Assembly: GCA_025800125.1 (NCBI GenBank)
Contig: JAOXSF010000115.1
Location: forward strand, 1 to 40,592
DNA: 40,592 nt
Source of the DNA: Marinobacterium sp.
GTDB lineage: Bacteria > Pseudomonadota > Gammaproteobacteria > Pseudomonadales > Balneatricaceae
Direction: 5' to 3'
Every line of letters starts with the position of its first letter. Position 1 is the stretch's first letter. The notes beneath the pieces are model-generated. The model was given only the letters and a program-made list of their open reading frames with translations, was not told the DNA's origin and searched no databases. This document shows positions 32,201 through 40,461 of this stretch, piece after piece. The position numbers and the translations under genes are program-made.

Positions 32201-32409
32201 TCCTGCTCCAGTGGTGCAGAAACCGTTTCACCAATAACCTCCGGGTTAGCACCTGGATAGTTAGCGGTTACCACCACCGTCGGCGGTACTACTTCAGGGT
32301 ATTCACTGACGGGTAATTGAAACAGCGAGATCGCACCACCGATCAGAATCAGCAGTGATAACACAGCAGCGAAAATTGGCCGCTGAATAAAGAAATGGCT
32401 GAAATTCAT
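29251..32409 (-). CDS. RND multidrug efflux permease (HAE1, MexF-like)
   Basis: Proton-driven inner-membrane pump of a tripartite efflux system, 1052 aa. The N terminus FFIQRPIFAAVLSLLILIGG is followed by VSEYPEVVPPTVVVTA. The first large periplasmic domain precedes the helix block ILFLQTWRASIIPLIAVPVSLIG. The proton-relay pair is in LAIGIVVDDAIVVVENVERN (two Asp, about 408). The second half has the matching PLAIILIVPMTILSALGG block. It resembles MexF more than MexB (GSIAAVIDTLLEAIVLV, WYP-free loop). The adaptor stop is 4 nt upstream. No outer-membrane channel gene adjoins, so it must borrow a TolC/OprN-like partner. Substrates are unknown. Confidence 0.93.
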   Translation of the reverse strand: MNFSHFFIQRPIFAAVLSLLILIGGAISLFQLPVSEYPEVVPPTVVVTANYPGANPEVIGETVSAPLEQELNGVENMLYMFSQATSDGRMTLTATFALGTDLDRAQVQVQNRVNSALPRLPQEVQRLGVVAEKSSPNLTMVVHLYSPGGSRDISYLANYADIYVDDQLARLPGVGDVQMFGGGKYSMRLWLQPDELARRGLTASDVVAAVREQNRQVAAGSLGAQPTVRENQFQILLNVQGRLQSTEQFGEIVVRVDRTSGAITRLKDVARIELGADSYSLRALLDGKTAVAIPIFQRPGSNAIELSDQVRATMAELAERFPQDVAWEVVYDPTVFVRGSIAAVIDTLLEAIVLVVLVVILFLQTWRASIIPLIAVPVSLIGTFAVMQWLGVSINTLSLFGLVLAIGIVVDDAIVVVENVERNIGLGMEPVAATRQAMREVTGPIIAIALVLCAVFIPTAFIQGLSGQFYKQFALTITISTLISAFNSLTLSPALSALLLKGHDAKPDLLTRAMDKLFGFWLFRPFNRVFDRASNLYEGTVRRLIRFGALVGLIYIGLLGLTGKMFNDVPGGFIPLQDKQYLVAIAQLPDAASLDRTEAVIREMEKIALKTPGVEHTVSFPGLSVNGFTNSPNSGIVFVTLAGFESRKDPALNANAIAASLNGQFSVIDEAFVAVFPPPPILGLGSTGGFKVQLEDRANLGFEALFEALQATIAEGQKDPALVGLFSSFRIQVPQMNISVDREQALIQGIALGEVFDALQIYLGSLYVNDFNLFGRTYQVNAQADSQYRLDPEQILRLEVRNSRGEMVPLGSVVTVEPTTGPDRVMHYNGYPSAELNGSPAPGYSSDQAQTAIEAVMQRTLPAGIAFEWTEVTYQQILAGNTMIYIFPLVVLLVFLVLAAQYESLVLPLAIILIVPMTILSALGGVIYVGGDNNIFTRIALIVLVALACKNAILMVEFACDRQQAGQSRMNAILEACRLRLRPILMTSIAFTAGVIPLVLASGAGAEMRQAMGVAVFAGMLGVTFFGLLFTPVFYMAMMALSRRHSTQTEKV

Positions 32410-32413
32410 CTGA

Positions 32414-33574
32414 TTATGCCCCCGCTGCCATCACAGTATCGGGCAGGTCAGCGGTGCTAATCTGCACATCACGGGGGCTGATCACCATACCAGGGCCAAC
32501 ACGAGCTGCGCCATTAACCGCAATACGATCTCCCTTGTGCAGACCTTTCTCAATCACTCGTAATACACCGACACGGTTACCCGGAATAACCCGGCGGTAT
32601 TCCAGCTGATTATCGGCATTCACCACCAGCACAAAACGATTTTTCAGATCCGTACCAATAGCACGTTCCGGCACCAGAATGCTGGGGCGCTGCTGGCCCG
32701 GCGCAATACGTACACGGGCAAACGCCCCCGGACGCAGGGTAGCCTGATTCGCAGAGAAAGTGGCACGTACCCGCAGAGTACCGGTGTTCGGATTAACCCG
32801 GTTATCAATAAAGTCCAGTACACCGGTCTGGGTAAAGCCCGTTTCACCGGCCAGTTGCAGATGGGCAGCAACGGCACCATTAGCACTGATATCGGCAAAC
32901 TTGCGATTCCAGCTGCGTTCATCTACATCAAAATAGGCATGCACATAGTCAGTAGACACCAGGCTGGTCAGCACCGTCTCACTGGCCCGTACGGTGTTAC
33001 CGGCAGTAATAAAGGCACGGGAAACACGACCACTGATCGGTGCGCGAATTTCGGTGAACTCCAGGTTCAGTTCAGCGGCCACCAGCTGCGCTTCCACAGC
33101 CGCCAGTTCAGCACGGCGCTGTGCTGCCAGCGACAGGCGTGCTTCGGCCTGTTCTGCGGAAATCGCATTACTACGACGCAGGCTGGCGGCACGATTGGCT
33201 TCCGATTGTGCTTGACGCAACGCAGCGCGGGCGGCCTCGCGCTGGGCTTTCAGTCGCGCAACTTCAGCAACAAAGGGGCGGTCATCAAGCTTGACCAGCA
33301 GATCACCAGCCTGGACCAGACCACCCTCGGTAAATTCAATGGATTCAATCACGCCACTGATGCGGGGCCGCAATTCTACCTCTTCGGTCGCTTCCAGTCG
33401 GGTGGTGAACTGGCTCCAGGCCATAACCGGCGCTTTTACCACCGTCGCCACATCAATCGGTGGCGCAGGTGGTGGCGGTGTCGCACTGGCCTGTGCGTCG
33501 TCCATAGGCTGGCAGCCTGCCAGCAGCAGGGCACTGAAAAGAGTGGCAATCAGAACAGATGATGAAATACGCAT
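32414..33574 (-). CDS. RND efflux periplasmic adaptor lipoprotein (MexE-like)
   Basis: Membrane fusion protein linking the RND permease to an outer-membrane channel. The 386-aa precursor has a lipoprotein signal peptide with lipobox LLAGC (Cys about 21), then a Pro-rich linker. The lipoyl/barrel-sandwich halves are at IDVATVV...RPRISGVIESIEFTEGGLV and IRAPISGRVSRAFITAGNTV. Between them is an Ala/Arg-rich alpha-hairpin (about 105-175). The beta-barrel and membrane-proximal domains follow to the C terminus. Its ribosome-binding site GGGGGAAAG is partly paired in a leader hairpin. Confidence 0.92.
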   Translation of the reverse strand: MRISSSVLIATLFSALLLAGCQPMDDAQASATPPPPAPPIDVATVVKAPVMAWSQFTTRLEATEEVELRPRISGVIESIEFTEGGLVQAGDLLVKLDDRPFVAEVARLKAQREAARAALRQAQSEANRAASLRRSNAISAEQAEARLSLAAQRRAELAAVEAQLVAAELNLEFTEIRAPISGRVSRAFITAGNTVRASETVLTSLVSTDYVHAYFDVDERSWNRKFADISANGAVAAHLQLAGETGFTQTGVLDFIDNRVNPNTGTLRVRATFSANQATLRPGAFARVRIAPGQQRPSILVPERAIGTDLKNRFVLVVNADNQLEYRRVIPGNRVGVLRVIEKGLHKGDRIAVNGAARVGPGMVISPRDVQISTADLPDTVMAAGA

Positions 33575-33582
33575 AAAACTTT

Positions 33583-33600
33583 CCCCCGGTGTCGAGGGGG
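33583..33600 (-). promoter_or_regulatory. Hairpin covering adaptor gene ribosome-binding site
   Basis: On the minus strand CCCCC-TCGACACC-GGGGG, a 5-bp all-GC stem. The 3' arm is the Shine-Dalgarno run (GGGGGAAAG), 8 nt before the ATG. Pairing would hide the site and limit translation. Confidence 0.5.
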
Positions 33601-33673
33601 CGAAGTCTAGTTTTCCATCCGCATATGATAAGAGGCAGCAACGGGATTCTTTGTTGCAGAAATGACACTATTA

Positions 33674-33688
33674 ATGACGAAGCGTCAT
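33674..33688. promoter_or_regulatory. Palindromic operator candidate for RND operon
   Basis: ATGACG-AAG-CGTCAT, perfect 6-bp arms, about 100 bp before the adaptor start. An additional AATGAC half-site lies just beside it (33661-33666). A TetR/MarR/LysR-type regulator encoded elsewhere could bind here. Confidence 0.4.
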
Positions 33689-33911
33689 AATCCTCCGCCA
33701 TGTCAGGCTATAAACCGGCATAAACCCCGCTGAAGCCCTTATATCATCAGCTTTTCAGTAACTCTGGTAGCGTCAGATATAACTTTATCATCCGGCCCGC
33801 ACCGCCATCAGAAGGCTGAATATAGCGGTGCAAACCTGGCATCACATAATGCAATTCAGCGCTGCCACAATTGCATCAAATAAATTTTTCTCCTTACATT
33901 ATTTCAGCGAG

Positions 33912-33941
33912 CTCGATTTCAGGTGACTCGATTTCAGGTGA
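33912..33941 (-). repeat. Perfect 15-bp tandem duplication
   Basis: CTCGATTTCAGGTGA at 33912-33926 and again at 33927-33941, ending two bases beyond the stop codon of the dihydroorotase gene. Confidence 0.9.
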
Positions 33942-33943
33942 CT

Positions 33944-35281
33944 CTATTCCAGCTCACGCTCTGCATCCAGAAAACGAAATGGCTGCCCTGCTGGCTCACC
34001 CAGTAGTTCATCATCACGCATTACACACTCACCACCAATCACCGTTGCCATCGGCCAGCCTGTCACCTCCATACCGTCATATGGGCTCCAGCCTGCTACG
34101 CTGGCGATCCAGTCATTGCTGATGGTGCGTTTTGCCGACAGATCAACCAGTGTCAGGTCAGCATCATAACCAACGGCGATCCGTCCCTTAGCTTCCAGCC
34201 CGAAAATACGGGCCGGGCCCGCACTGGTCAGATCCACCAGCCGCATCAGGCTCAGACGGCCTTCATTGAGGTGGTTCAGCATCACCGGCAGCAGCGTCTG
34301 TACGCCGGTCATACCACTGGGTGAGTCCGGCCACTGGCGGGATTTTTCTTCCAGCGTATGGGGAGCATGGTCACTGCCAATCACATCCACTACACCATCC
34401 CGAATACCTTGCCACAACGCATCCTGATGACGGCGACTACGGACTGGCGGGTTCATCTGGGCCAGGCTGCCCAGACGCTGATAGCAATCCGGCGCTGCCA
34501 TGGTCAGATGGTGTGGTGTGACTTCAACGGTAACCCGCGACTTATGCTGCGCCAGCAGAGCGATTTCCTCGGCGCTGGTAATATGTAGCAGATGCAGACG
34601 GCGACCGGTTTTCTCAGCCAGACGCAGAATACGGCGGGTGGCATTCAGCGCACTTTCCACATCACGCCACTCGGGATGGTCTTCCACATTACGCGACTGA
34701 CAGATGGTTTCCTTACGCTGTCTCAGGCGCTGCTCATCTTCAGCGTGAACCGCCATCCGGCGCTTACCAGCACGCAGAATCTGCTCCAGCAGTTCATCTT
34801 CATCGGCCAGCAGTGAGCCAAAAGAGCTGCCCATAAATACTTTGACTCCGGCACAACCTGGCAGCTGTTCCAGCACTGGCAGCTGAGTCACATTGTCCGC
34901 TGAGCCGCCCATGTAAAAGGCGTAGTTACACCAGGCCCGGCCTTGCATACGCTGCAGTTTATTGTTGAGGTCTGCAGCATCCAGTGTCAGCGGATTGGTA
35001 TTAGGCATCTCGAATACACCGGTCACACCACCCAGTACCGCCCCACGGGTGCCTGCTTCAAGGGTTTCCTTATGCTCCAGCCCCGGCTCGCGAAAGTGTA
35101 CCTGGCTGTCGATCACCCCTGGCAGCACATGCAGGCCCCGAGCATCAATTACCTCATTCGCGTGCCAATCACGGGCATTGAGCGCAACAATCCTGCCGCC
35201 TTTACACACCACCTCACCGCTATGAATCCCGGACGGTGTGACCAACTGGCCATGTTTAATAATCAGATCTGCCTGTTGCAT
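33944..35281 (-). CDS. pyrC: Dihydroorotase, class I, with Gln in the HxH motif
   Basis: Amidohydrolase-family enzyme (about 445 aa) that cyclises carbamoyl aspartate in pyrimidine synthesis. The metal site is clear: carbamylated Lys in GVKVFMGSS, His in AVHAEDE and LHLLHITS, Asp in IGSDHAPHTLEEK. The first motif reads GVIDSQVHFREPG, so the first His of HxH is Gln, as in some other class I dihydroorotases. Upstream starts (ATG 35302, TTG 35308) exist; the ATG at 35281 has GAGGA 7 nt upstream. It follows the gamma-carbonic anhydrase almost without gap. Its neighbourhood with a Fur/Zur-like regulator suggests a zinc-starvation paralogue of the housekeeping enzyme; the latter is not in the window. 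Confidence 0.88.
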   Translation of the reverse strand: MQQADLIIKHGQLVTPSGIHSGEVVCKGGRIVALNARDWHANEVIDARGLHVLPGVIDSQVHFREPGLEHKETLEAGTRGAVLGGVTGVFEMPNTNPLTLDAADLNNKLQRMQGRAWCNYAFYMGGSADNVTQLPVLEQLPGCAGVKVFMGSSFGSLLADEDELLEQILRAGKRRMAVHAEDEQRLRQRKETICQSRNVEDHPEWRDVESALNATRRILRLAEKTGRRLHLLHITSAEEIALLAQHKSRVTVEVTPHHLTMAAPDCYQRLGSLAQMNPPVRSRRHQDALWQGIRDGVVDVIGSDHAPHTLEEKSRQWPDSPSGMTGVQTLLPVMLNHLNEGRLSLMRLVDLTSAGPARIFGLEAKGRIAVGYDADLTLVDLSAKRTISNDWIASVAGWSPYDGMEVTGWPMATVIGGECVMRDDELLGEPAGQPFRFLDAERELE

Positions 35282-35304
35282 TGCATCGTCCTCAACATTC
35301 ATGT

Positions 35305-35865
35305 TCAAAGCTCATTACGGATACGCTGGTAGCCCTGCACCAGCCAGTTATTGGTGCGTGCTACATCTTCAGAGAATTCAGCCGCGCAAGGTGTCACCCG
35401 GGGAATGCTATCCAGATCAGACTCAGCACTCAGGCGCATGGTGGACGGCACATGAAAACCAGCGGGCAGCTCACAACCATCAACCACCGCGTTATGGCGC
35501 ACGACGGAGCCTGCACCCACCGTGGTATTGAACAGCACACTGTTAAAACCGATAAACACTTCATCGCCAACATGACAGGGGCCGTGCACAATAGCGCGAT
35601 GCGCAATGGAAGTACGCTGACCAATGCTGACCGGAGCGCCTGATTTGGAGTGGATCACCACGCCATCCTGAATATTGGAATGCGCGCCGATTTCAATCGC
35701 CTCCATCTCGCCGTTTTCATCCACTTCATCAGCCCGGATAACCGCATAAGGGCCGATAAAGACGTTTTCATGTACGACCACCTTGCCGCAAAGAATAGCG
35801 GTCGGGTCAACGAAGGAAGATGGGTGAACCTGTGGCAGATCGCCACGGGGGTTTTTACGGATCAT
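35305..35865 (-). CDS. Gamma-class carbonic anhydrase family protein
   Basis: A 186-aa left-handed beta-helix protein of hexapeptide repeats. Turns such as DPTAILCGKVVVHENVFIGPYAVI and IEIGAHSNIQDGVVIH are visible. The three metal histidines are in VVIHSKSG and IAHRAIVHGP (two His five apart), as in Cam-type enzymes, so metal binding is probable. Gamma enzymes can use iron or cobalt as well as zinc. It is the first gene of the unit with dihydroorotase and divergent from the Fur-family gene across an 88-bp spacer with a palindromic box. Confidence 0.88.
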   Translation of the reverse strand: MIRKNPRGDLPQVHPSSFVDPTAILCGKVVVHENVFIGPYAVIRADEVDENGEMEAIEIGAHSNIQDGVVIHSKSGAPVSIGQRTSIAHRAIVHGPCHVGDEVFIGFNSVLFNTTVGAGSVVRHNAVVDGCELPAGFHVPSTMRLSAESDLDSIPRVTPCAAEFSEDVARTNNWLVQGYQRIRNEL

Positions 35866-35898
35866 GGCCAGCGTACTCCAGAACAGAACATATTCAAT

Positions 35899-35918
35899 AA
35901 TGATAACCCATTATCATT
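35899..35918. promoter_or_regulatory. Fur/Zur-type operator between divergent genes
   Basis: AATGATAA-CCCA-TTATCATT is a perfect 8-bp inverted repeat. It sits 33 nt from the carbonic anhydrase start and 35 nt from the regulator start, so one bound dimer could control both directions. The ATG-ATA/TAT-CAT layout resembles Zur boxes of the ATGTTATA-NN-TATAACAT type and also Fur boxes. Confidence 0.72.
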
Positions 35919-35953
35919 AAAAAGACGCCACTGCCCATGCAAGGAACCCGAAC

Positions 35954-36328
35954 ATGATTCGCAACAGCCGTCAGCGCGACGCTATCCGTGCTGCCATCGC
36001 CAACGCCGGTCGTCCATTACTGCCACAGGAGATCCATAAGCTGGCGCAACAGACTGCACCAAAACTGGGTATCGCAACGGTTTATCGTAATCTGCAAGCA
36101 CTCCAGGAGACTGGCGAAATCAACCAGGTGATGATCCCCGGTGACAGCCCTCGCTTTGAACTGGCACAGCAACCCCATCATCACCATTTCAAATGCACCC
36201 AGTGTGGCGAAGTAACAACGCTTTATGCCTGTCCGGGGAAACTGGCAGAACTGGCACCGGAGGGGTATCAGATGCACAGCCATGAACTGACGTTGTATGG
36301 GTATTGTGGGGAGTGTGCAGATACGTAA
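35954..36328 (+). CDS. Fur-family metalloregulator, Zur-like, short form
   Basis: A 124-aa repressor. The winged-helix DNA-binding domain (about 1-75) has RNSRQRDAIRAAIANAGRPL and the recognition helix LGIATVYRNLQALQETGEI. The dimer domain contains HHHHFKCTQCG and YGYCGEC, two CxxC pairs for a structural zinc, plus His residues for the sensing site. At 124 aa it is shorter than typical Fur (about 140-150). AAGGA precedes the ATG. The divergent genes and shared box suggest autoregulation and control of the carbonic anhydrase/dihydroorotase unit. Zinc sensing is inferred; iron or manganese is not excluded. Confidence 0.82.
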   Translation: MIRNSRQRDAIRAAIANAGRPLLPQEIHKLAQQTAPKLGIATVYRNLQALQETGEINQVMIPGDSPRFELAQQPHHHHFKCTQCGEVTTLYACPGKLAELAPEGYQMHSHELTLYGYCGECADT

Positions 36329-36379
36329 TCACATCTACATAAACTGCACACCCATGGTGGGAAGGTATTCAGTTAAGAA

Positions 36380-39300
36380 TTATAACTTCCCTCCAACGCC
36401 TTTGAATTTCTCCACAAAGGCTACGACACGCTCGAAAACTGTCTGTTTTTTGGTCAGATAATTCGGATTCAGCGGGCTCATTTTCGGTAAAATGGAATTC
36501 AGCTCCGTCCCGGCATCACTCGCATATTTGCGCTTGACCGAACTGAGAATGTAACGTCGCGCCGCCTCTTCATTCAGTCCTTCCGCTGTAATCAGCTCCT
36601 CAGCTTCACGCTTCTGTTCCGCTTGCGCAAAGGTGTAGAAGGCAGCAATAACGCTGGCTGCATCTTCAAGTTCATCCAGGTCAGTTTGCTGAATAAAATC
36701 GACAACCAGGCTTTCTTTGGCACGGTAACCCAAGCTGGAGCGTATCAGACGGCGAATTTCTTCTACCAACGCAGCTTTACTGGCAACTTTTTTGTGCTTC
36801 TTGAAAATCAGCCCGAGTATGTAGTCCAGGTTGATCTCCTGGGATTTGAGCAGATCAACCTCAAAAACCACATCGTCCCAATCAAGCGTTGATTCTGCAG
36901 GCTCTTCTGCTTTTCTCTCACGACGCTGCCAGTCTCTGATATCGTTATAAGCCGAGCGATAATCCTGCACTTTGCGCTCGGGCAGCAGCCTCACAGTCTG
37001 CAATGCAGCCATCTCTTCATCTGACAGGTAGTACGCTTCTTTAAAAGCTTCAACTGCACTTTTATCGCTGACGTCTACACCCTGAAAATCTTGCAGCGCT
37101 ACAAATTCATCGTAATTTTGCAGCACATTTTCAACACGCAGATATTCACCAAACAGTCTGGCGAAGGCTTTCTTATCCGCTTCAATCTCGATTTTTGCTG
37201 GATCCGGGAAGTTACTCTCCAGTTCGGCCACAATCTCGACGAACCCTCGTTTAGCCTCGCCTGAGACGATATCCTCAAAACCTTCCATATACTGCTTGTA
37301 GCTCTTTTCCAGCACTACATTCCGGGTGTTCTTGTTGCCAAATACAGCGATCGCATCGACTGTGGCTTGCTCAAGATCGCGGAAAGTGACGATATTGCCA
37401 AACGCCTTGGTCGCATCATAAATACGATTGGTGCGGGAAAATGCCTGCATCAGGCCGTGATAGCGCAGATTCTTATCAACGAACAATGTGTTCAGGGTTG
37501 GCGCATCAAAGCCGGTCAGAAACATGCCCACCACAATCAGCAAATCAATCTCCTGATTTTTTACCCGCTTGGCCAGGTCACGGTAGTAGTTCTGGAAACC
37601 TTTGCTATCTACGCCGAAGTTACTGCTAAACATAGCGTTATAATCGCCAATTGCCGCCGTCAGAAACGCCTTGGCACTGGAATTCATTGCCGACACATCA
37701 AAGCTCTCATCGGGAATTTCACCCACAGAACCCTGCTCTTCATTGGCTGCAAAGGAAAAGATTGTGGCGATTTTTAACGGTTTCTCTGCATCGCTCTGCA
37801 GCGCGTTCAGCGTTTCATAGTAACACTTGGCCGCATCAACACTGCTCACGGCAAACATGGCATTAAAGCCTTTGCCACTTATCTGCGAGCGGTGTGTTTT
37901 CCTGCGGAAGTTCGCAAGAATATACTGTGAAATTTCACGGATACGTGCCGGGTGTAACAGAGCCTGACGATTTTCTGCTGCCGTCAGCTTCTTTTCATTC
38001 TGCTCACACTCAATAGCTTTAAACTTAGGCCGCACATCGTTGTAATCAACCTTGAATTTCAGCACCTTTTCATCACGAATAGCATCAGTAATCACATAAT
38101 CATGCAGCTGTACACCAAACACACTACCCGTAGTCTCTGCACCCAGTGCGTTTTCTGAAAATATCGGTGTACCGGTAAAACCAAACTGATAGTATTTTTT
38201 AAATTTCTTCTGCAGATTCTTCTGTGCTTCACCAAATTGACTGCGGTGACATTCGTCAAAAATAAACACCACCTGCTGGCCGTAGACTGTCAGATCACTT
38301 TCACTTTTGATCAGATTATTTAGCTTCTGAATGGTGGTCACGATAATTTTGTTATCGTCTTTTTCCAGATTACGTTTCAGCCCGGCAGTACTGTCAGAAC
38401 CATTGACACTGTCAGGCGAGAAACGCTGATATTCCTTCATAGTCTGAAAATCGAGGTCTTTACGGTCCACCACAAAGAAGACCTTGTCGATAAACTCCAG
38501 CTCGGTTGCCAGACGTGCAGCCTTAAAACTGGTCAGAGTTTTGCCTGAACCGGTGGTATGCCAGATAAAACCACCGGATGCCAGCTTGCTCCATTGTTTC
38601 GACTGATAGGCGCTGTTGATTTTACGCAGAATGCGCTCAACCGCTGCAATCTGATAAGGACGCATCACCAGCAAAGTATCACTGCTATCCAGTACCGAGA
38701 ACTGTAACAGCACTTTCAGTAAAGTCTCTTTCTGAAAGAAAGTTGCAGTAAAATCTTGCAGATCTTTAATAAGGTTATTATCTGACTGCGCCCAGTTCAT
38801 AGTGAAGTCGAAGCTGTTTTTATTGCGCTGGGTAGTGTTGGCAAAGTAGCGGGTGTCCGTGCCATTCGAGATCACAAACAATTGCAAGTACCGAAACAGT
38901 GAATGCTCGCTGTTAAAACTTTCTTTACTGTAACGATGAATCTGATTAAACGCTTCGCGGATCGCCACACCACGCTTTTTCAGTTCCACCTGCACCAGTG
39001 GCAAACCATTTACCAGAATGGTTACATCATAACGGTTGGCATGGCTGCCAGTTTGCTCCACCTGGCGAACCACCTGTACCCTGTTACGGGCCACAATTTT
39101 CTTATCAAACAGATAAATATTCTGAATATGGCCATCATCAAACACAAAGTCATGGATGTAATCATCATGCACCTTACGGGTTTTATCGACCATATTGTCA
39201 CCGGGCCGGTCGAGGTACTCCTCGACAAAACGCCGCCATTCTCCATCACTGAACACCATACTATTCAGTATCTGTAACTGCTGGCGTACATTATCAAGTA

Positions 39301-39481
39301 GTTTTACCGATGTATTCAGCCCCGGAACATACTCATAACCCTGGTTCTGCAGATTCTGGATCAGCTCATGTTCAAGATCGTCTTCACTCTGGTAAGACTC
39401 CTTTACTTCCCAGCTGCGGACGTACTTATCCAGCACGATCAGATTATCCAGTTCAGCAATGGTACTCGTAATCTCAGACAT
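36380..39481 (-). CDS. hsdR: Type I restriction enzyme R subunit
   Basis: ATP-dependent translocase/endonuclease of a type I restriction system, about 1033 aa, the size of EcoR124I HsdR (type IC). The nuclease core has Asp about 151 in NRYDVT and Glu-x-Lys in VQVELKKRG. Helicase motifs follow: HTTGSGKT (Lys about 314), [17 protein letters not shown], then [24 protein letters not shown] and [10 protein letters not shown]. The C-terminal helical region is complete. The frame extends to 39508, but the ATG at 39481 has AGGAA upstream and gives the usual MSEIT-type start. The preceding small ORF ends within this start. All motors and nuclease residues look intact. Confidence 0.95.
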   Translation of the reverse strand: MSEITSTIAELDNLIVLDKYVRSWEVKESYQSEDDLEHELIQNLQNQGYEYVPGLNTSVKLLDNVRQQLQILNSMVFSDGEWRRFVEEYLDRPGDNMVDKTRKVHDDYIHDFVFDDGHIQNIYLFDKKIVARNRVQVVRQVEQTGSHANRYDVTILVNGLPLVQVELKKRGVAIREAFNQIHRYSKESFNSEHSLFRYLQLFVISNGTDTRYFANTTQRNKNSFDFTMNWAQSDNNLIKDLQDFTATFFQKETLLKVLLQFSVLDSSDTLLVMRPYQIAAVERILRKINSAYQSKQWSKLASGGFIWHTTGSGKTLTSFKAARLATELEFIDKVFFVVDRKDLDFQTMKEYQRFSPDSVNGSDSTAGLKRNLEKDDNKIIVTTIQKLNNLIKSESDLTVYGQQVVFIFDECHRSQFGEAQKNLQKKFKKYYQFGFTGTPIFSENALGAETTGSVFGVQLHDYVITDAIRDEKVLKFKVDYNDVRPKFKAIECEQNEKKLTAAENRQALLHPARIREISQYILANFRRKTHRSQISGKGFNAMFAVSSVDAAKCYYETLNALQSDAEKPLKIATIFSFAANEEQGSVGEIPDESFDVSAMNSSAKAFLTAAIGDYNAMFSSNFGVDSKGFQNYYRDLAKRVKNQEIDLLIVVGMFLTGFDAPTLNTLFVDKNLRYHGLMQAFSRTNRIYDATKAFGNIVTFRDLEQATVDAIAVFGNKNTRNVVLEKSYKQYMEGFEDIVSGEAKRGFVEIVAELESNFPDPAKIEIEADKKAFARLFGEYLRVENVLQNYDEFVALQDFQGVDVSDKSAVEAFKEAYYLSDEEMAALQTVRLLPERKVQDYRSAYNDIRDWQRRERKAEEPAESTLDWDDVVFEVDLLKSQEINLDYILGLIFKKHKKVASKAALVEEIRRLIRSSLGYRAKESLVVDFIQQTDLDELEDAASVIAAFYTFAQAEQKREAEELITAEGLNEEAARRYILSSVKRKYASDAGTELNSILPKMSPLNPNYLTKKQTVFERVVAFVEKFKGVGGKL

Positions 39482-39608
39482 TGGATTCTTCCTGCTTCCA
39501 GAAGCCATAGTTATTCAGCAGATAATATCTCATATAAAGGCAGAGACCCGTTATACCTTTTCTGATTATTTTTAAGTTTTCAGCTACTTCCTTTAGCGTC
39601 TTACCCAT
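39474..39608 (-). CDS. Small ORF between hsdS and hsdR, unknown
   Basis: A 44-codon frame from ATG 39608 to TGA 39474. GAGG lies 9 nt before the ATG. It begins 19 nt after the hsdS stop and ends at bases 3-5 past the hsdR ATG, an overlap typical of translational coupling. The product starts [18 protein letters not shown] (a basic amphipathic helix) and ends KQEESNV, with a Tyr/Leu-rich middle. I do not recognise it. It could be a small accessory peptide or only a leader that couples hsdR translation to hsdS. Confidence 0.4.
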   Translation of the reverse strand: MGKTLKEVAENLKIIRKGITGLCLYMRYYLLNNYGFWKQEESNV

Positions 39609-39627
39609 TTATTTATGCCTCTATAAA

Positions 39628-40461
39628 CTATACTGCCGAATCAGACCCTGGCTTCGGGAAGCTTAATAACTGATCACGGTAATACTCATACTGTTTCTGA
39701 CGTAACTCGATTTCGCGGGGTAGACCTTCGCTGATGGAGCTGGTCAGGGCGTGGAATTTATCAAGCTTCTCAACAATATCTATTTTTTTATCCAGCGATG
39801 GACAAGGAATACGAATACTTGCCAGATTTTTCTTATTTAACTTTGGCTGCGCAGCACCAGAAATATAGGGTGTAAGGTCAATACTATTCAGGTAATATTC
39901 GACATATTTACTTTCAGCATAGGTTTCAAACTTCAAAACATGCGCATGGTTATTTACCCATGTTTTTCCGCTAATACTGAAAGCAATAGGTGTACTTCTC
40001 GCTAACAGATTAGCGCCATCTTCGGAGACCAGTAGTAGATCCTCATCAAAAATATAATCTTTAACGTAGTCAACAATACCTGAGGCCCCATAATAAGGGA
40101 CATCACCCGGCACCCGAAGACCACTGGTAATAGGTTTTCGCTTTGAATCAAGGTTTTCAGCAATTTTTCCCAACGTATTCCATTCAACACTCTCCTCATC
40201 AAAACTTAACAACTGATCACGATAGTAGTTGTACTGTTTTTTGCGCAGATTAAGCTCAGCGGTCAGCTCAGCTGTGCAGGCGGTAAATGCGTCCAGAATA
40301 CGAACGATTTCCGACTGGATTCTTAGGGACTTCTCCGGGTTATCGAAGCATGGGATAGGAATTTTAATACCTTCCAAGTCAGATTTATTGACAGCTGGCA
40401 CACCGCCCTCTTTTTTCAAGCCCAGTAACAGTTCACTTCGTGCTTGAAGAAAATCCTGAAT
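39628..40461 (-). pseudogene. hsdS: Type I restriction specificity subunit, 5'-truncated by IS
   Basis: The C-terminal 277 codons of HsdS. It opens with the end of target-recognition domain 1 (IQDFLQARSELLLGLKKEGG then NKSDLEGIKIPIPC), followed by the first conserved helix ending NYYRDQLLSF. The second recognition domain starts VEWNTLGKIAENL and ends NKKNLASIRIPCPSLDKK, and the second conserved helix ends EYYRDQLLSFPK. The two repeated YYRDQLLSF helices are the hallmark of HsdS. Nearly all of recognition domain 1 is missing: the frame meets a TGA at 40464-40462, where an IS30-type element begins. The nearest start codon inside is a TTG at 40419. A functional two-half specificity cannot be made from this piece alone. 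Confidence 0.88.

Larger units (their letters stand above)
33575..33943. other. Spacer upstream of RND efflux operon
   Basis: A 369-bp region between the pyrC-type 3' end and the adaptor start, both minus strand. It contains the adaptor ribosome-binding-site hairpin (33583-33600), the palindrome at 33674-33688, a possible -10 TATCAT near 33630, and two 15-bp tandem repeats at the far end. No gene is visible. Confidence 0.5.
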
